64,000 bases of DNA from J054 sp965223095 (GCA_965223095.1 OZ244979.1:1-64000); one strand, 5' to 3'; positions 17,191 to 26,729 are shown, counted from the first letter of the stretch. The notes: generated by a model not told the origin, from the sequence alone. Program-made: numbers and translations.

Positions 17191-17326
17191 AACTTGATCT
17201 CTCCTAGTCTATGTAGCGCGCCGGTGGGCCGCGGCTGCGCCCCTGGGAACAAAGCCGAGTATTGTACGATCAAAGGAAGTGGATTTCGCCTAGGGACCGA
17301 CAGACAGAACCAATCTCAAGGTGACC

Positions 17327-17357
17327 GGGGCCGGCCCAGGCTAGAATGGCCGGCCCC
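17327..17357. repeat. Very stable GC-rich hairpin between the M23 gene and secA
   Basis: GGGGCCGGCC (17327-17336) and GGCCGGCCCC (17348-17357) are perfect complements around an 11-base loop, 15 bases after the M23 peptidase stop. No T-run follows on either strand, so it is not a standard intrinsic terminator. It could block exonucleases or attenuate read-through into secA. Confidence 0.6.
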
Positions 17358-17371
17358 CGTCAATCCCCGAC

Positions 17372-18295
17372 TTAACTCGTCTCGCGGATGTGGCGTAGTG
17401 GATTCACGGGCTTGCCCAAGTGCCACACTTCAAAATGAAGGTTCGGTCCCGTGGCCCGCCCGGTTGAGCCCATCAGGGCAATGGTCTGCCCTGGCTGCAC
17501 GTAGTCACCCACGGCGACGAAGTTTTCTTGGTTGTGCGCATAGCGTGTCACATAGCCGTTACCGTGATTGACCTCAACCATCTTGCCGTAGCCGTGACGA
17601 TCGCCCGACCAACTCACGACCCCGGCGCCCACTGCAACAATCTCACTGCCGGCCTTACCCGCGAAATCAACCCCACGATGCTGTCCCGCTTTGCCGGTAA
17701 AAGGATCCGTGCGTCGACCAAAACCGCTGGACATCCAACCTGCCTTAACTGGTCGTCCGCGCGGATAGACACGCTGGTGCAATTTACGATTGAGCAGCAT
17801 GCCTTCTAGTACCGTTAGTTGCTGTTCCTGGTCATAAAGCTGGCTGCCTAGGGAATCAATGTCCGCCACCAAATTCACGACCTGCCCGGAACTCGCTGAA
17901 ACCGCCAGTCCTTCGGGCCCACCCAGTGCCGGCGCGGAATCAAAATCGAATTCGCCGGATTCCAGGTTGGCCATGCCGGTCAAACGACGACCCAAGGCAT
18001 TCAGCCGAATCACATTCGCATTTAGATCAGCCACTCGTATGGCTAAAGCATCTAGCTGCTTGCTGGCTTGCCCGCGGATCTCGCTAACGTCGCTCTGCTG
18101 CGACACGATGCTCTGACGAAGATGTTGAATTTCGGCAACGGGCATCACGGGCAAGCTGCGATTGGCTAGCCAGTAACCCGAAACCGCGCCCGCCGTGGCA
18201 ATGAGCGTACTGGCAACAATCAATAAGACGGCGAAGGAACCGGCGAGATTAAGATGTCGCGGCACTTTACCGCTACCAAACACAATGATGTTCAT
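17372..18295 (-). CDS. Membrane-anchored M23-family peptidase (murein hydrolase or activator)
   Basis: The 307-residue protein starts with a single membrane anchor (about 20-45), then a predicted coiled coil (about 55-110), and a C-terminal LytM/M23 domain. The zinc ligands appear intact: His and Asp in QHRGVDF, His in RYAHN and the LHFEVW motif. This suggests active peptidoglycan endopeptidase function in the periplasm, rather than a degenerate EnvC/NlpD-type activator. Homologues sit between secA and lpxC in Pseudomonas-like genomes. It is divergent from dciA, with 289 bases between the starts. Confidence 0.88.
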   Translation of the reverse strand: MNIIVFGSGKVPRHLNLAGSFAVLLIVASTLIATAGAVSGYWLANRSLPVMPVAEIQHLRQSIVSQQSDVSEIRGQASKQLDALAIRVADLNANVIRLNALGRRLTGMANLESGEFDFDSAPALGGPEGLAVSASSGQVVNLVADIDSLGSQLYDQEQQLTVLEGMLLNRKLHQRVYPRGRPVKAGWMSSGFGRRTDPFTGKAGQHRGVDFAGKAGSEIVAVGAGVVSWSGDRHGYGKMVEVNHGNGYVTRYAHNQENFVAVGDYVQPGQTIALMGSTGRATGPNLHFEVWHLGKPVNPLRHIRETS

Positions 18296-18357
18296 CTGAA
18301 TCCGCCTTACCCCCGCGCAGCGCTTATGACCAGAACCCTTAGTAGGCGTGGCATAAA

Positions 18358-18368
18358 GTGCCTGGCAC
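18358..18368. repeat. Short palindrome in the M23-dciA intergenic region
   Basis: GTGCCTGGCAC is a perfect 11-bp palindrome preceded by AAA. Similar words are associated with REP-type repeats and RAYT transposases in some proteobacteria, but no transposase or second copy is evident here. The remaining 289 bases between the two genes hold no gene that I can support. Confidence 0.25.
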
Positions 18369-18584
18369 CGAAATCAAGACTTGGGAAGTACCAGCCCTGA
18401 CTAGCTTTATTGTTCAGCGGTTGCGTATTGCCATGCTATAGCTGTGCACCCGACCTGCGCGAGTTCGCAAGTCCCGCCGAGAATATGAATCCAAGCTTTA
18501 CCTGGAAACGGTTTAGACTATGCCGAATGGGTCCTGGGTAAACAAGGAACTGCCTTCACAAACCGATATTGTTGTTAATCTATT

Positions 18585-18893
18585 ATGTCAACTAGTAAGC
18601 CTAAGTCTCTGTCTACGCTATTTTGCGATGCAGAATCTCCCTTGCAAGATTTAGCCCTGCAGGCGGCCAGACGCCTCGATCTCACAGAGTATTTGCGCAG
18701 CTGCCTAGCTCCCAGCTTAGCGGACCATGTTCTGGCCACGAATCTCCGCGACGACAACTGCTTGGTGGTACTCACCGACGGCCCGGAATGGGCCGCCCGC
18801 CTTCGATTTGAAACGTCAAAATTGCTCAGCCGCTGCCGAGAAAAATATCCCTCAACCGCACGAGTGAGAATCAGTGTCGCCCACACCCAGTAA
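18585..18893 (+). CDS. dciA: DciA family (DUF721) replicative helicase loader/partner
   Basis: DUF721 proteins of the DciA group assist loading of the DnaB replicative helicase in bacteria lacking DnaC. The 102 residues contain the KH-like core, with LADHVLATNLRDDNCLVVLTDGPEWAARLRF followed by a helix ending LLSRCREKYP. Its place between lpxC and the M23-secA genes matches the common gammaproteobacterial locus. No clear ribosome site precedes the ATG at 18585. The assignment to DUF721 is firm; the helicase role is inferred from the family. Confidence 0.82.
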   Translation: MSTSKPKSLSTLFCDAESPLQDLALQAARRLDLTEYLRSCLAPSLADHVLATNLRDDNCLVVLTDGPEWAARLRFETSKLLSRCREKYPSTARVRISVAHTQ

Positions 18894-19020
18894 AGCCAAT
18901 CCGCGCACAAAACTTTGCACCCTTGCGAGGCTCAACGGGAAGAAAAACGAGCAAATCAATGCAGCAGGAAAATCTTGCGCGCCTGTGATGGGGTCGCCGA
19001 TTCAGGACCCGGATAGTAGA

Positions 19021-19932
19021 TTAGCGTGCCAGGATGGGCGACGTGTACGAAACCGGTGCCTTAGCGGCATCCTCGAAATTAACAATTTCCCAGGCCGATT
19101 CGTCGCTCAGAATCGCCCGCACTAATTTATTGTTTAGGGCGTGACCAGACTTGTAACCCGTGAACTCGCCCAAAAGGCTGTGACCGAGCAAATACAAATC
19201 GCCGATGGCATCGAGCATCTTGTGTTTAACAAACTCATCCGCATAGCGCAGACCATCTTCATTAAGCACACGATAGTCATTCAGGACAATGGCGTTGTCC
19301 ATATTGCCGCCCAAGGTTAGGTTGCGCGCACGCAAAGCTTCGATGTCGCGCAAGAAGCCGAAGGTTCTGGCCCGGCTTACTTCTTTCAAAAAAGAGTTAG
19401 TGGAGAAATCTACACTGGCAGATTGCAAATGCTTTTTGAAGGTGGGGTGCTCAAAATCGATTTGAAAATTGACTTTGAACCCCGCGAAGGGGCGACACTC
19501 GGCCGACTTATCACCCTCTTCAACACGCACGGCTTTTTTCACGCGAATAAAACGCTTTAAAGCGTTCTGCTCTTCAATACCCGCCGACTGCAGCAGGAAC
19601 ACAAAGGGTGCTGCGCTGCCATCCATGATCGGCACTTCCGGTGCGGTTAAATCGACATAGGCATTGTCAATGCCCAAGCCGGCAAAAGCCGCCATGAGAT
19701 GTTCGACCGTGGCCACTTTAACTTCGCCATCTATCAGGGTCGTGCCCAGCATGGTTTCGCCGACCAAGAAGGCGTCGGCGCGCACATCCGCCGGCGGCTC
19801 GAGATCGACCCGCCGAAAGACAATGCCCACGTTTTCCGCGGCCGGACGCAGGGTCATATAAACCTTGCGTCCCGAATGCAGGCCAACACCCGTGGCACGA
19901 ATGACGTTCTTTAGAGTTCGCTGTTTAAGCAT
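19021..19932 (-). CDS. lpxC: UDP-3-O-acyl-N-acetylglucosamine deacetylase
   Basis: LpxC is the zinc enzyme that commits UDP-acyl-GlcNAc to lipid A synthesis. The 303 residues contain the first metal-site histidine in VEHLMAAFAGLGIDN (His78) and the second-site motif KHKMLDAIGDLYLLGHSLLGEF. I use the ATG at 19932 (MLKQRTLKNVIRATG), the standard N-terminus; 24 upstream open codons look non-coding. It follows ftsZ at the end of the dcw cluster, as usual in gammaproteobacteria. The C-terminus ends shortly after the family core; in enterics LpxC level is set by FtsH at this tail. Confidence 0.97.
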   Translation of the reverse strand: MLKQRTLKNVIRATGVGLHSGRKVYMTLRPAAENVGIVFRRVDLEPPADVRADAFLVGETMLGTTLIDGEVKVATVEHLMAAFAGLGIDNAYVDLTAPEVPIMDGSAAPFVFLLQSAGIEEQNALKRFIRVKKAVRVEEGDKSAECRPFAGFKVNFQIDFEHPTFKKHLQSASVDFSTNSFLKEVSRARTFGFLRDIEALRARNLTLGGNMDNAIVLNDYRVLNEDGLRYADEFVKHKMLDAIGDLYLLGHSLLGEFTGYKSGHALNNKLVRAILSDESAWEIVNFEDAAKAPVSYTSPILAR

Positions 19933-20065
19933 AGGCACCTGGTGGGCCATGGGCATGCCCGTTCCGTTCGCCTTGGCGCGGACCTGGAGTCCCCGCCAGA
20001 GCATTTTGAACGCGCGCTAGAAAGCGCTGGGATTACCTACAAACCCTCTCCCGTTATTGCCACAA

Positions 20066-20095
20066 GTCATTGAAACTCTTGAAGTCTCGAATGAC
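20066..20095. repeat. Hairpin between ftsZ and lpxC
   Basis: On the minus strand GTCATT-C-GAGACT pairs with AGTTTC-AATGAC around a 5-base loop: a 12-bp helix with one bulge and one G-U pair. It lies 88 bases after the ftsZ stop and 133 bases before the lpxC start. No T-run follows. It may mark the ftsZ 3' end or be part of the lpxC leader. Confidence 0.5.
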
Positions 20096-20183
20096 TAACG
20101 CACAGTGGTGACACAGAACGGGTCGAACGCTAACACACCCTCCTTTAGCCCTCAAGCGGCCTGGCTATTTAACTTAATCCAAC

Positions 20184-21362
20184 TCAGTCCGCCTGGCGGC
20201 GCAAGAAGGCCGGAATGTCCAACAAATCGAAGGAGGTTTCCGCCGGCGGCGCCAGACCATCGCCCACCGCCTGTTGACGAATAGTGGTCGGCTGTTCGTA
20301 CTGGCCGTAGTTGGGCTGCTGTGGGGCTTGCGGGTCGGCCGCCTCGGTGGCCACCGCTGGCGCCGGCCGCTTGACCACCTGCATGTCGGGTTTGGTTTGC
20401 CGCAGGGGCTGACCTAAGCCCGTTGCCACCACCGTGACACGGATATCGTTGTTCATTTCCGGATCAATCACGGTACCGACAACCACCGTGGCATCATCGG
20501 ATGCGCACTGTTTGACGGTTTCACCGACTTGTTGGAACTCGCCGATGGCCAAATCCATACCCGCGGTCACATTGACCAAGATCCCGTTGGCGCCTGCCAG
20601 GTCGATATCTTCCAGTAAGGGACTGGAAATTGCCGCTTCGGCCGCTTCACGCGCGCGATCTTCTCCGGCCGCGGTGCCAGAACCCATCATGGCCATACCC
20701 ATTTCGGCCATCACCGTGCGGACATCAGCGAAATCAACATTGATGAGCCCGGGTCGCGTAATGAGTTCCGCGATGCCTTGAACCGCCCCTTGCAGCACTT
20801 CGTTCGCGGACTTAAAGGCATCTAACAGCGTGGTTTGTGGCCCGAGTACCGACAGCAACTTCTCGTTAGGAATGGTGATTAGTGAATCCACGTATTTCCC
20901 GAGATCGGCAATGCCTTGATCGGCGATGTGCATGCGCTTTTTGCCTTCCATGCCGAAGGGCTTGGTGACCACCGCCACGGTCAAGATACCCAATTCGCGG
21001 GCCACCTGAGCCACGACCGGCGCGGCACCCGTGCCGGTACCCCCACCGAGCCCGGCGGTGATGAACAACATATCCGCACCCTCGATCACTTCGAGAATTC
21101 GATCACGATCCTCCATGGCCGCCTGCCGGCCCACCTCGGGATCAGCGCCCGCGCCCAATCCTTTGGTGATATTGCAGCCGATTTGCAGCGCGGTTCTGAC
21201 CGTAGAACTTTGCAAAGCCTGCGCGTCGGTATTAGCGCAAATAAAATCCACGCCTTCGATACCCGTCGCAACCATATGCTTTACGGCGTTGCCACCGCCA
21301 CCGCCGACCCCTAATACCTTTATAACCGCGTTCTGGCTATAAGCATCCATTAGCTCAAACAT
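20184..21362 (-). CDS. ftsZ: Cell division tubulin FtsZ
   Basis: FtsZ is the GTPase that polymerises into the Z-ring. The 392-residue protein has the tubulin signature GGGTGTG at 106-112, the NTDAQAL nucleotide contacts and the T7-loop region, a Gln/Pro-rich linker (about 320-370), and the conserved C-terminal peptide DIPAFLRRQ that binds FtsA and ZapD. The start is the ATG at 21362 (MFELMDAYSQNAVIKVLGVGG). It follows ftsA by 63 bases. ZapD, an FtsZ cross-linker, is encoded 6 kb away in the window. Confidence 0.98.
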   Translation of the reverse strand: MFELMDAYSQNAVIKVLGVGGGGGNAVKHMVATGIEGVDFICANTDAQALQSSTVRTALQIGCNITKGLGAGADPEVGRQAAMEDRDRILEVIEGADMLFITAGLGGGTGTGAAPVVAQVARELGILTVAVVTKPFGMEGKKRMHIADQGIADLGKYVDSLITIPNEKLLSVLGPQTTLLDAFKSANEVLQGAVQGIAELITRPGLINVDFADVRTVMAEMGMAMMGSGTAAGEDRAREAAEAAISSPLLEDIDLAGANGILVNVTAGMDLAIGEFQQVGETVKQCASDDATVVVGTVIDPEMNNDIRVTVVATGLGQPLRQTKPDMQVVKRPAPAVATEAADPQAPQQPNYGQYEQPTTIRQQAVGDGLAPPAETSFDLLDIPAFLRRQAD

Positions 21363-21425
21363 TGAAGTTTCTCCTCGCTTCCTCGCACATATTCTCAACA
21401 ACAACTGCCTACTAAAGAGGCATAC

Positions 21426-22661
21426 CTAAAAATTTCCGTGAAACCAGCCCTTCATCCGTTCCCAAATGTCGCGAAAACTGCCGCCCAAGGCCTGTTCTTC
21501 CACTACTTTCTCCGCGGCATTTTTCGCATACAACAACAAGCCCACACCCGTGGCATGAATCGGGTTGCGAACCACATCTAGTAAGCCCCGCACATGCTGA
21601 GGCGTGCCCAAGCGCACCGGCATATGGAAGACCTCTTCGGCCAACTCCACCGCGCCTTCCATCTTCGCGCTGCCACCGGTCATGACCACGCCGGCCGCAA
21701 CCATGTCTTCAAAGCCGCTACGCCGCAGCTCATCGCGGATCAGGCCGAATAGCTCCTCATAACGCGGTTCGATCACCTCAGCCAAGGTATGCCTGGCCAA
21801 ACGGCGCGGCGGACGGTCACCCACACTGGGAACTTCTATGGTCTCGTCCATATTGGCCAATTGGGACAAAGCACAGGCGTACTTGATCTTGATCTCTTCG
21901 GCATATTGCGTGGGTGTGCGCATGGAAATCGCAATATCGTTGGTGACCTGGTCACCCGCGATGGGAATAACCGCGGTGTGTTTGATGGCCCCGCCGTTGA
22001 ACACCGCGATATCCGTCGTACCGCCGCCGATGTCGACCAGACAGACGCCCAACTCCATCTCATCCTCGGTTAGTACCGAGTAACTGGATGCCAGTTGTTC
22101 CAGGACAATATCTTCGACCTCGAGACCACATCGTTGCACGCACTTGACGATGTTCTGCGCCGCGCTGGCGGCACCGGTAACCATATGCACCCGGGCTTCC
22201 AGGCGCACACCCGACATGCCGATGGGTTCACGAATACCTTCCTGGCCATCGATCACGAAATCTTGGGGCAAGACATGCAAGATCCGTTGATCCGCCGGAA
22301 TGGCCACGGCGCGTGCCGCATCGATGACGCGGTCAACATCGCCGCGGACCACTTCTCGATCGCGAATGGCGACGATGCCATGCGAATTTAGGCTGCGAAC
22401 GTGACTGCCAGCGATGCCTGCATAAACCGAATTGATTTCGCAGGCTGCCATCAACTCTGCCCCTTCCACCGCACGCTGGATGGAGCTAACCGTGGACTCA
22501 ATATTGACCACCACGCCCTTCTTTAAGCCGCGTGACGGATGCATGCCAAAGCCGATGACCTCAAGCTCACCGTCGTCTTGCACCTCGCCGACGATGGCGA
22601 CGACTTTCGACGTGCCAATATCCAGCCCGACGATGATGTTCTTGTCCGCGCGTTTAGACAT
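21426..22661 (-). CDS. ftsA: Cell division actin-like protein FtsA
   Basis: FtsA tethers FtsZ to the membrane and signals to the septal synthases. The 411 residues have the actin-type phosphate loops (VGLDIGTSKVVAIVGE, CLVDIGGGTTDIAVF and GVVMTGGSAKMEG), the SHS2 subdomain near 85-160, and the C-terminal amphipathic membrane helix WERMKGWFHGNF. The ATG at 22661 lies inside the end of ftsQ (8-base overlap), which implies coupled translation. Confidence 0.97.
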   Translation of the reverse strand: MSKRADKNIIVGLDIGTSKVVAIVGEVQDDGELEVIGFGMHPSRGLKKGVVVNIESTVSSIQRAVEGAELMAACEINSVYAGIAGSHVRSLNSHGIVAIRDREVVRGDVDRVIDAARAVAIPADQRILHVLPQDFVIDGQEGIREPIGMSGVRLEARVHMVTGAASAAQNIVKCVQRCGLEVEDIVLEQLASSYSVLTEDEMELGVCLVDIGGGTTDIAVFNGGAIKHTAVIPIAGDQVTNDIAISMRTPTQYAEEIKIKYACALSQLANMDETIEVPSVGDRPPRRLARHTLAEVIEPRYEELFGLIRDELRRSGFEDMVAAGVVMTGGSAKMEGAVELAEEVFHMPVRLGTPQHVRGLLDVVRNPIHATGVGLLLYAKNAAEKVVEEQALGGSFRDIWERMKGWFHGNF

Positions 22662-23451
22662 CGTTGTTCGCCCCGTCGCCCACGGCTGCCGTGGCCGCAC
22701 TGTCTTCTTTCCACCCGATGGAAAAGCCATTGGTATAGCGCATGTCCACGTAGTTCACCTGTTCAGCCCGCGTGGCAATCACCCCGTCTAAAGCTGCAAA
22801 GAACCGCCCAAGTCGCAGGTCCAAAGCGTCGTCGCCCAAACGAACCAGGACGCCGTTATTGAGCTGGAAGCTCCAGCCACCGCGGGCATCCAGATCAAGC
22901 TTCACCGCGCTAAGTCCCCGCTGCTCGAGACGCCCCTGAATGCGAAAGTACAGCTTGGCAACTCGCGCTTGACTACCATCCGGGCCACTTAAACGAGGTA
23001 ACTCCGCGGGTCGATGCAATGCATCGCTCACAAATAGTTCGCCGTGAATATTCAACAAACCCGACTCTCCCCAGCAAGCCGCGGGCTGCTCTTCAACGAC
23101 GGTTAATTCGATTTCACCGGGCCAACGACGCCGAACCGTCGCCCGAGCCACCCATGGAATCGCTGCTGCACGGGCGCGAATTTCCGCTAAATCAGCGCTG
23201 AGAAAACCGGTTTTGACCTGATCGGACAAGGCTTCCTCAAGCTGCACCGCCGACACCCGTTCAAACGCACCGTTCATGACAACCGCCTGAATTGGACGAT
23301 TCATGAGCCAAATAGTGGAAATGTAGACTGTCAACACCATCAGCAACCCGACAGCCGCGGTGAGCAGACGATGCCAGTTTACTTTTAATGACGGCAAACG
23401 CCACTGCGATTTTTTCGGCGCAGCGCGTTTCCGATTTCGTCGCGCCGCCAT
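22654..23451 (-). CDS. ftsQ: Cell division protein FtsQ
   Basis: FtsQ is a bitopic membrane protein that brings FtsB/FtsL to the divisome. The 265 residues have a basic cytoplasmic tail (MAARRNRKRAAPKK), one membrane helix near 30-50, a POTRA domain (AVVMNGAFERVSAVQLEEAL onward) and the periplasmic beta domain (RRRWPGEIELTVVEEQPAACWGE). Its start overlaps the ddl stop by one base (TGATG). Confidence 0.94.
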   Translation of the reverse strand: MAARRNRKRAAPKKSQWRLPSLKVNWHRLLTAAVGLLMVLTVYISTIWLMNRPIQAVVMNGAFERVSAVQLEEALSDQVKTGFLSADLAEIRARAAAIPWVARATVRRRWPGEIELTVVEEQPAACWGESGLLNIHGELFVSDALHRPAELPRLSGPDGSQARVAKLYFRIQGRLEQRGLSAVKLDLDARGGWSFQLNNGVLVRLGDDALDLRLGRFFAALDGVIATRAEQVNYVDMRYTNGFSIGWKEDSAATAAVGDGANNDV

Positions 23452-24401
23452 CAGTGCTGAACCTCAAAACTGGTTTCCAGAATTCGCCAAACCAATTCGT
23501 CGAACTCAATGCCAGTCGCTTGGGCCGACATGGGCACAAGACTGTGGTCGGTCATGCCGGGCACCGTGTTGACCTCCAGTATCCGCGCCTGACCTTCGGC
23601 GTCTAACATGAAATCCACCCGGCCCCAACCGGAGGCGCCGACGGCATCGAAGGCGCGCTGACATAGCAGGGAAAAACTCTTTTCCTGCGCAGAGCTCAAG
23701 CCACAGGGACAAACGTAGCGGGTTTGGTCGGTAAAATATTTCGCTTCGTAATCGTAGAAACTATCGGCGGCGTCAATACGAATTAGCGGCAGCACTTCCC
23801 CCTGTAACACCGCCGCCGAGTATTCGCCACCAGTAAGCCAGCGTTCGGCGAACACTGCACATTCGTATTGCCTGGCCACATCGAAAGCGGCGGGCAGTTC
23901 ATCACTGCGATTGACCTTGCTCAAACCGAGGCTGGAACCCTCGGCTGCGGGCTTAACGATGAGTGGCAAGCCCAATTGGTCGATGGCAGATGAAAAATCA
24001 GTGGCATCCTGAAGCACGACAAAATCGGCTGTGGCCAGCCCCACGCCAAGCATCAGCTGTTTACTGCGCAACTTGTCCATGCTGATAGCACTGCCCAAAA
24101 CGCCGCTGCCGGTATAGGGCAAATTGAGGTGCTCCAACACCCCTTGTAAACAACCGTCCTCGCCGCCACGGCCATGCAGCGCGTTCCAAACGCGATGAAA
24201 TTTCCCCGGTGGGAGTTGTTCGAGCAATCCCTCGGCCGGATCCACTTGCTGCACGTCTACGTCGCGTCGGCGCAGAGCCTCATAGACGGCGTTACCCGTC
24301 ATCAGCGAAATCTCCCGCTCGGCCGAGGTTCCACCCTGTAGCAAGGCAACTCGGCCGAAACTGGCCGGATCAGCGATGGCAGTGCGCTGGCTAGTGGACA
24401 T
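23451..24401 (-). CDS. ddl: D-alanine--D-alanine ligase
   Basis: This ATP-grasp enzyme makes the D-Ala-D-Ala dipeptide for MurF. The 316-residue protein contains RVALLQGGTSAEREISLMTG, the VKPAAEGSSLGLSKV loop and the C-terminal ILEVNTVPGMTDHSLVP motif with the metal-binding Asn and Glu. I start at the ATG at 24401 (MSTSQRTAIADPASFGRV), which overlaps the murB stop by 11 bases; an ATG at 24413 is an alternative. The dcw location indicates the DdlB type. Confidence 0.95.
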   Translation of the reverse strand: MSTSQRTAIADPASFGRVALLQGGTSAEREISLMTGNAVYEALRRRDVDVQQVDPAEGLLEQLPPGKFHRVWNALHGRGGEDGCLQGVLEHLNLPYTGSGVLGSAISMDKLRSKQLMLGVGLATADFVVLQDATDFSSAIDQLGLPLIVKPAAEGSSLGLSKVNRSDELPAAFDVARQYECAVFAERWLTGGEYSAAVLQGEVLPLIRIDAADSFYDYEAKYFTDQTRYVCPCGLSSAQEKSFSLLCQRAFDAVGASGWGRVDFMLDAEGQARILEVNTVPGMTDHSLVPMSAQATGIEFDELVWRILETSFEVQH

Positions 24402-25308
24402 GCTTAGCCCCATTTGCTGCCGGCTCACCCACGATATGAACTTCTGCTTGCAACGCAACGCCGTGTTCTTGGTGAACACGCCGCCGAATTTCCTCCATCA
24501 GCGCCTCGATGTCCGCGGCCGTCGCACGGCCAGTATTAATGATGAAGTTGGCGTGTTTCTCGGAGACTTGCGCGCCCCCGATTTGATGCCCCTTCAAGCC
24601 CGCCGATTCAATCAAGCGCGCCGCATAATCGCCGGGCGGATTGCGAAACACCGAGCCACAGCTCGGCAGACCCAAAGGCTGGCTGGCTTGACGGTCGCTA
24701 AGCAGCGTCTTCACTCGGTCCAAGGCACCGTCGGCCTGATCCGAAAACTCAAAACTTGCGGCCAAAAACCATTCATTCTCAGGACCCTGGACCTGACGAT
24801 AGCCAATTTCATAGTCGCTAGGCGTCCGCCGGCGCAGCTGTCCCTGGCGGTCTATGGTGTCGACCTCGACTACGTGGTCCCAGGTCTCACCGCCGAAGGC
24901 ACCGGCATTCATTCGTAAAGCACCGCCGATGGTGCCGGGAATACCGGCGAAAAACTCAGCCGGACCAACACCCCAGCGAGCGCAGCGGCGCGCGAAACTC
25001 GTGCAAGGCACACCCGCTTGCGCCTGGATCATCGCGCCATCCAGTCGCCGCACCGTCGAAAGCGCCCGGGAAGTGTTCACAACAACCCCGCGAATGCCGC
25101 CATCTCTTACCAGCAGATTGCTACCCAAACCCACCCAGTAAATCGGCGTGCTGATGTCGAGCTGGGTAAAAAACGCGACCAAGGCGTCCCGGGTCTCGGG
25201 GCGAAAATACAAGTCGGCCGGGCCACCCACACGCCAGGAGGTATGCCGCGACATGGGTTCATCACGACGCAATTCCTGCGCGGCGGTCTTGTTGGGCAAG
25301 CCGTTCAT
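24391..25308 (-). CDS. murB: UDP-N-acetylenolpyruvoylglucosamine reductase
   Basis: MurB reduces the enolpyruvyl product of MurA to UDP-MurNAc with FAD and NADPH. The 305-residue protein has the FAD-binding SRHTSWRVGGPADL and WVGLGSNLLVRDGGIRGVV segments, the GIPGTIGGALRMNAGAFGGE loop and the catalytic serine region LPSCGSVFRNP, followed by the conserved C-terminal HANFIIN. The short form (type II) without the extra Tyr loop is suggested by its length. It overlaps murC by four bases. Confidence 0.96.
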   Translation of the reverse strand: MNGLPNKTAAQELRRDEPMSRHTSWRVGGPADLYFRPETRDALVAFFTQLDISTPIYWVGLGSNLLVRDGGIRGVVVNTSRALSTVRRLDGAMIQAQAGVPCTSFARRCARWGVGPAEFFAGIPGTIGGALRMNAGAFGGETWDHVVEVDTIDRQGQLRRRTPSDYEIGYRQVQGPENEWFLAASFEFSDQADGALDRVKTLLSDRQASQPLGLPSCGSVFRNPPGDYAARLIESAGLKGHQIGGAQVSEKHANFIINTGRATAADIEALMEEIRRRVHQEHGVALQAEVHIVGEPAANGAKHVH

Positions 25309-26729
25309 TTCACCACCCGCACCGGGCTCACGCGACCCAACTGTCCCGGTAGTTCCGCCGCCGCCGCGCCGATACTCCCCGCCCCCAAGGTCAGAACTAA
25401 GTCACCGTCCACCACCACCGCGCGCAGCAATTCGCCCAGATCGCCAAGCTCAGCGACAAACACCGGTTCCACTTGACCCCGGGTGCGCACAGCCCGGCAA
25501 ATCGCGCGACCGTCGGCAGCCGCAATGGGGTCCTCACCGGCGGCATACACTTCGCAAACAAACAGCCGATCCGCCGCGGATAAGACTTCCGCAAAATCAT
25601 CCAACAAATCGCGGGTCCTACTGTATCGATGGGGCTGAAATACAACGACCAACCGACGTTCGGGCCAGGCCGCGCGAGCGGCTTGCAGACTCGCAGCCAA
25701 CTCCGTGGGATGATGCGCGTAGTCATCCACGCATAACAAGGTGCCGGCGGGTAGCTTTACTTCGCCTAACACTTGCAAACGCCGATCGATACCTTCAAAC
25801 CCTTGTAAGGCGCGTTGTAAAGCCGCGTCGTCAAGCTCCAATTCATAGGCAATGGCGCAGGCCGCTAGGGCATTGAGAACATTGTGATGGCCCGGTAAAT
25901 TCAAACTGATGCTCAAAGCCTCGGACCGGTTGGGAAAACATACCTTGAAATGTGTCTGTGTCCCCTGGCTAACGATATCAATGGCGCGCACATCGGCTTG
26001 CGGATCTGTGCCATAGGTGAGCGTCGCGCGCTTGACGTTCTCGCGTATGGCCGCAACACCCCGGTCGTCCAGGCAAAGCACCGCCAAACCGTAAAACGGT
26101 AGGTTGTGGAGAAACTCCACAAAGGCGCGCTGCAGCTGCTCAAAGTCACCGCCATAGGCGGCCAAATGGTCAGCATCGATGTTCGTCACCACGGAAATGA
26201 GTGGTTGCAAATGCACGAATGACGCATCGCTTTCGTCTGCTTCCGCCACCAGATATCGACCCGCGCCGAGGCGCCCGTTGGTATCGGAACTGCGTAAGCG
26301 TCCGCCGATAACAAAGGTGGGGTCTTCGCCAGCTTCGGCCAGCACACTAGCCACCAAACTAGTTGTTGTGGTCTTACCGTGGGTACCGGATACCGCAATG
26401 CCCTGCCGGAAACGCATCAGCTCGCCCAACATTTCCGCCCGGCGAACCACTGGCCGTCGTTCGGACTGGGCCCTCGCGATTTCCGGATTCTGCGGATCGA
26501 TGGCACTGGATACGACGACAACATCGGCCTCACCGATGTTTTCGGCGCGATGACCGATGTGTATCTGCGCACCCATGGCCCGTAAGCGCCGGGTAATAGC
26601 CGATTCTTTTAGATCTGAACCTTGAACTTGGTAACCAAGGTTGACCAAGACTTCGGCGATGCCGCCCATACCGACACCACCAATACCGACGAGATGAATA
26701 CGGCTAACCTTGCGCATACGATCTTTCAT
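25305..26729 (-). CDS. murC: UDP-N-acetylmuramate--L-alanine ligase
   Basis: MurC adds L-alanine to UDP-MurNAc, the first step of stem-peptide assembly. The 474 residues show the N-terminal UDP-binding IHLVGIGGVGMGGIAEVL, the ATP loop GTHGKTTTT at 115-123, the EADESDASF motif, and the Mur ligase C-terminal domain with DDYAHHPTE and FQPHRYSRT. The start ATG overlaps the murG stop (ATGA). Confidence 0.97.
   Translation of the reverse strand: MKDRMRKVSRIHLVGIGGVGMGGIAEVLVNLGYQVQGSDLKESAITRRLRAMGAQIHIGHRAENIGEADVVVVSSAIDPQNPEIARAQSERRPVVRRAEMLGELMRFRQGIAVSGTHGKTTTTSLVASVLAEAGEDPTFVIGGRLRSSDTNGRLGAGRYLVAEADESDASFVHLQPLISVVTNIDADHLAAYGGDFEQLQRAFVEFLHNLPFYGLAVLCLDDRGVAAIRENVKRATLTYGTDPQADVRAIDIVSQGTQTHFKVCFPNRSEALSISLNLPGHHNVLNALAACAIAYELELDDAALQRALQGFEGIDRRLQVLGEVKLPAGTLLCVDDYAHHPTELAASLQAARAAWPERRLVVVFQPHRYSRTRDLLDDFAEVLSAADRLFVCEVYAAGEDPIAAADGRAICRAVRTRGQVEPVFVAELGDLGELLRAVVVDGDLVLTLGAGSIGAAAAELPGQLGRVSPVRVVK

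Noticed and set aside
25148..25876. 242-codon plus-strand frame across murB/murC
   Set aside because: It is the antisense of two certain genes and has an arginine/proline-rich, non-family composition.
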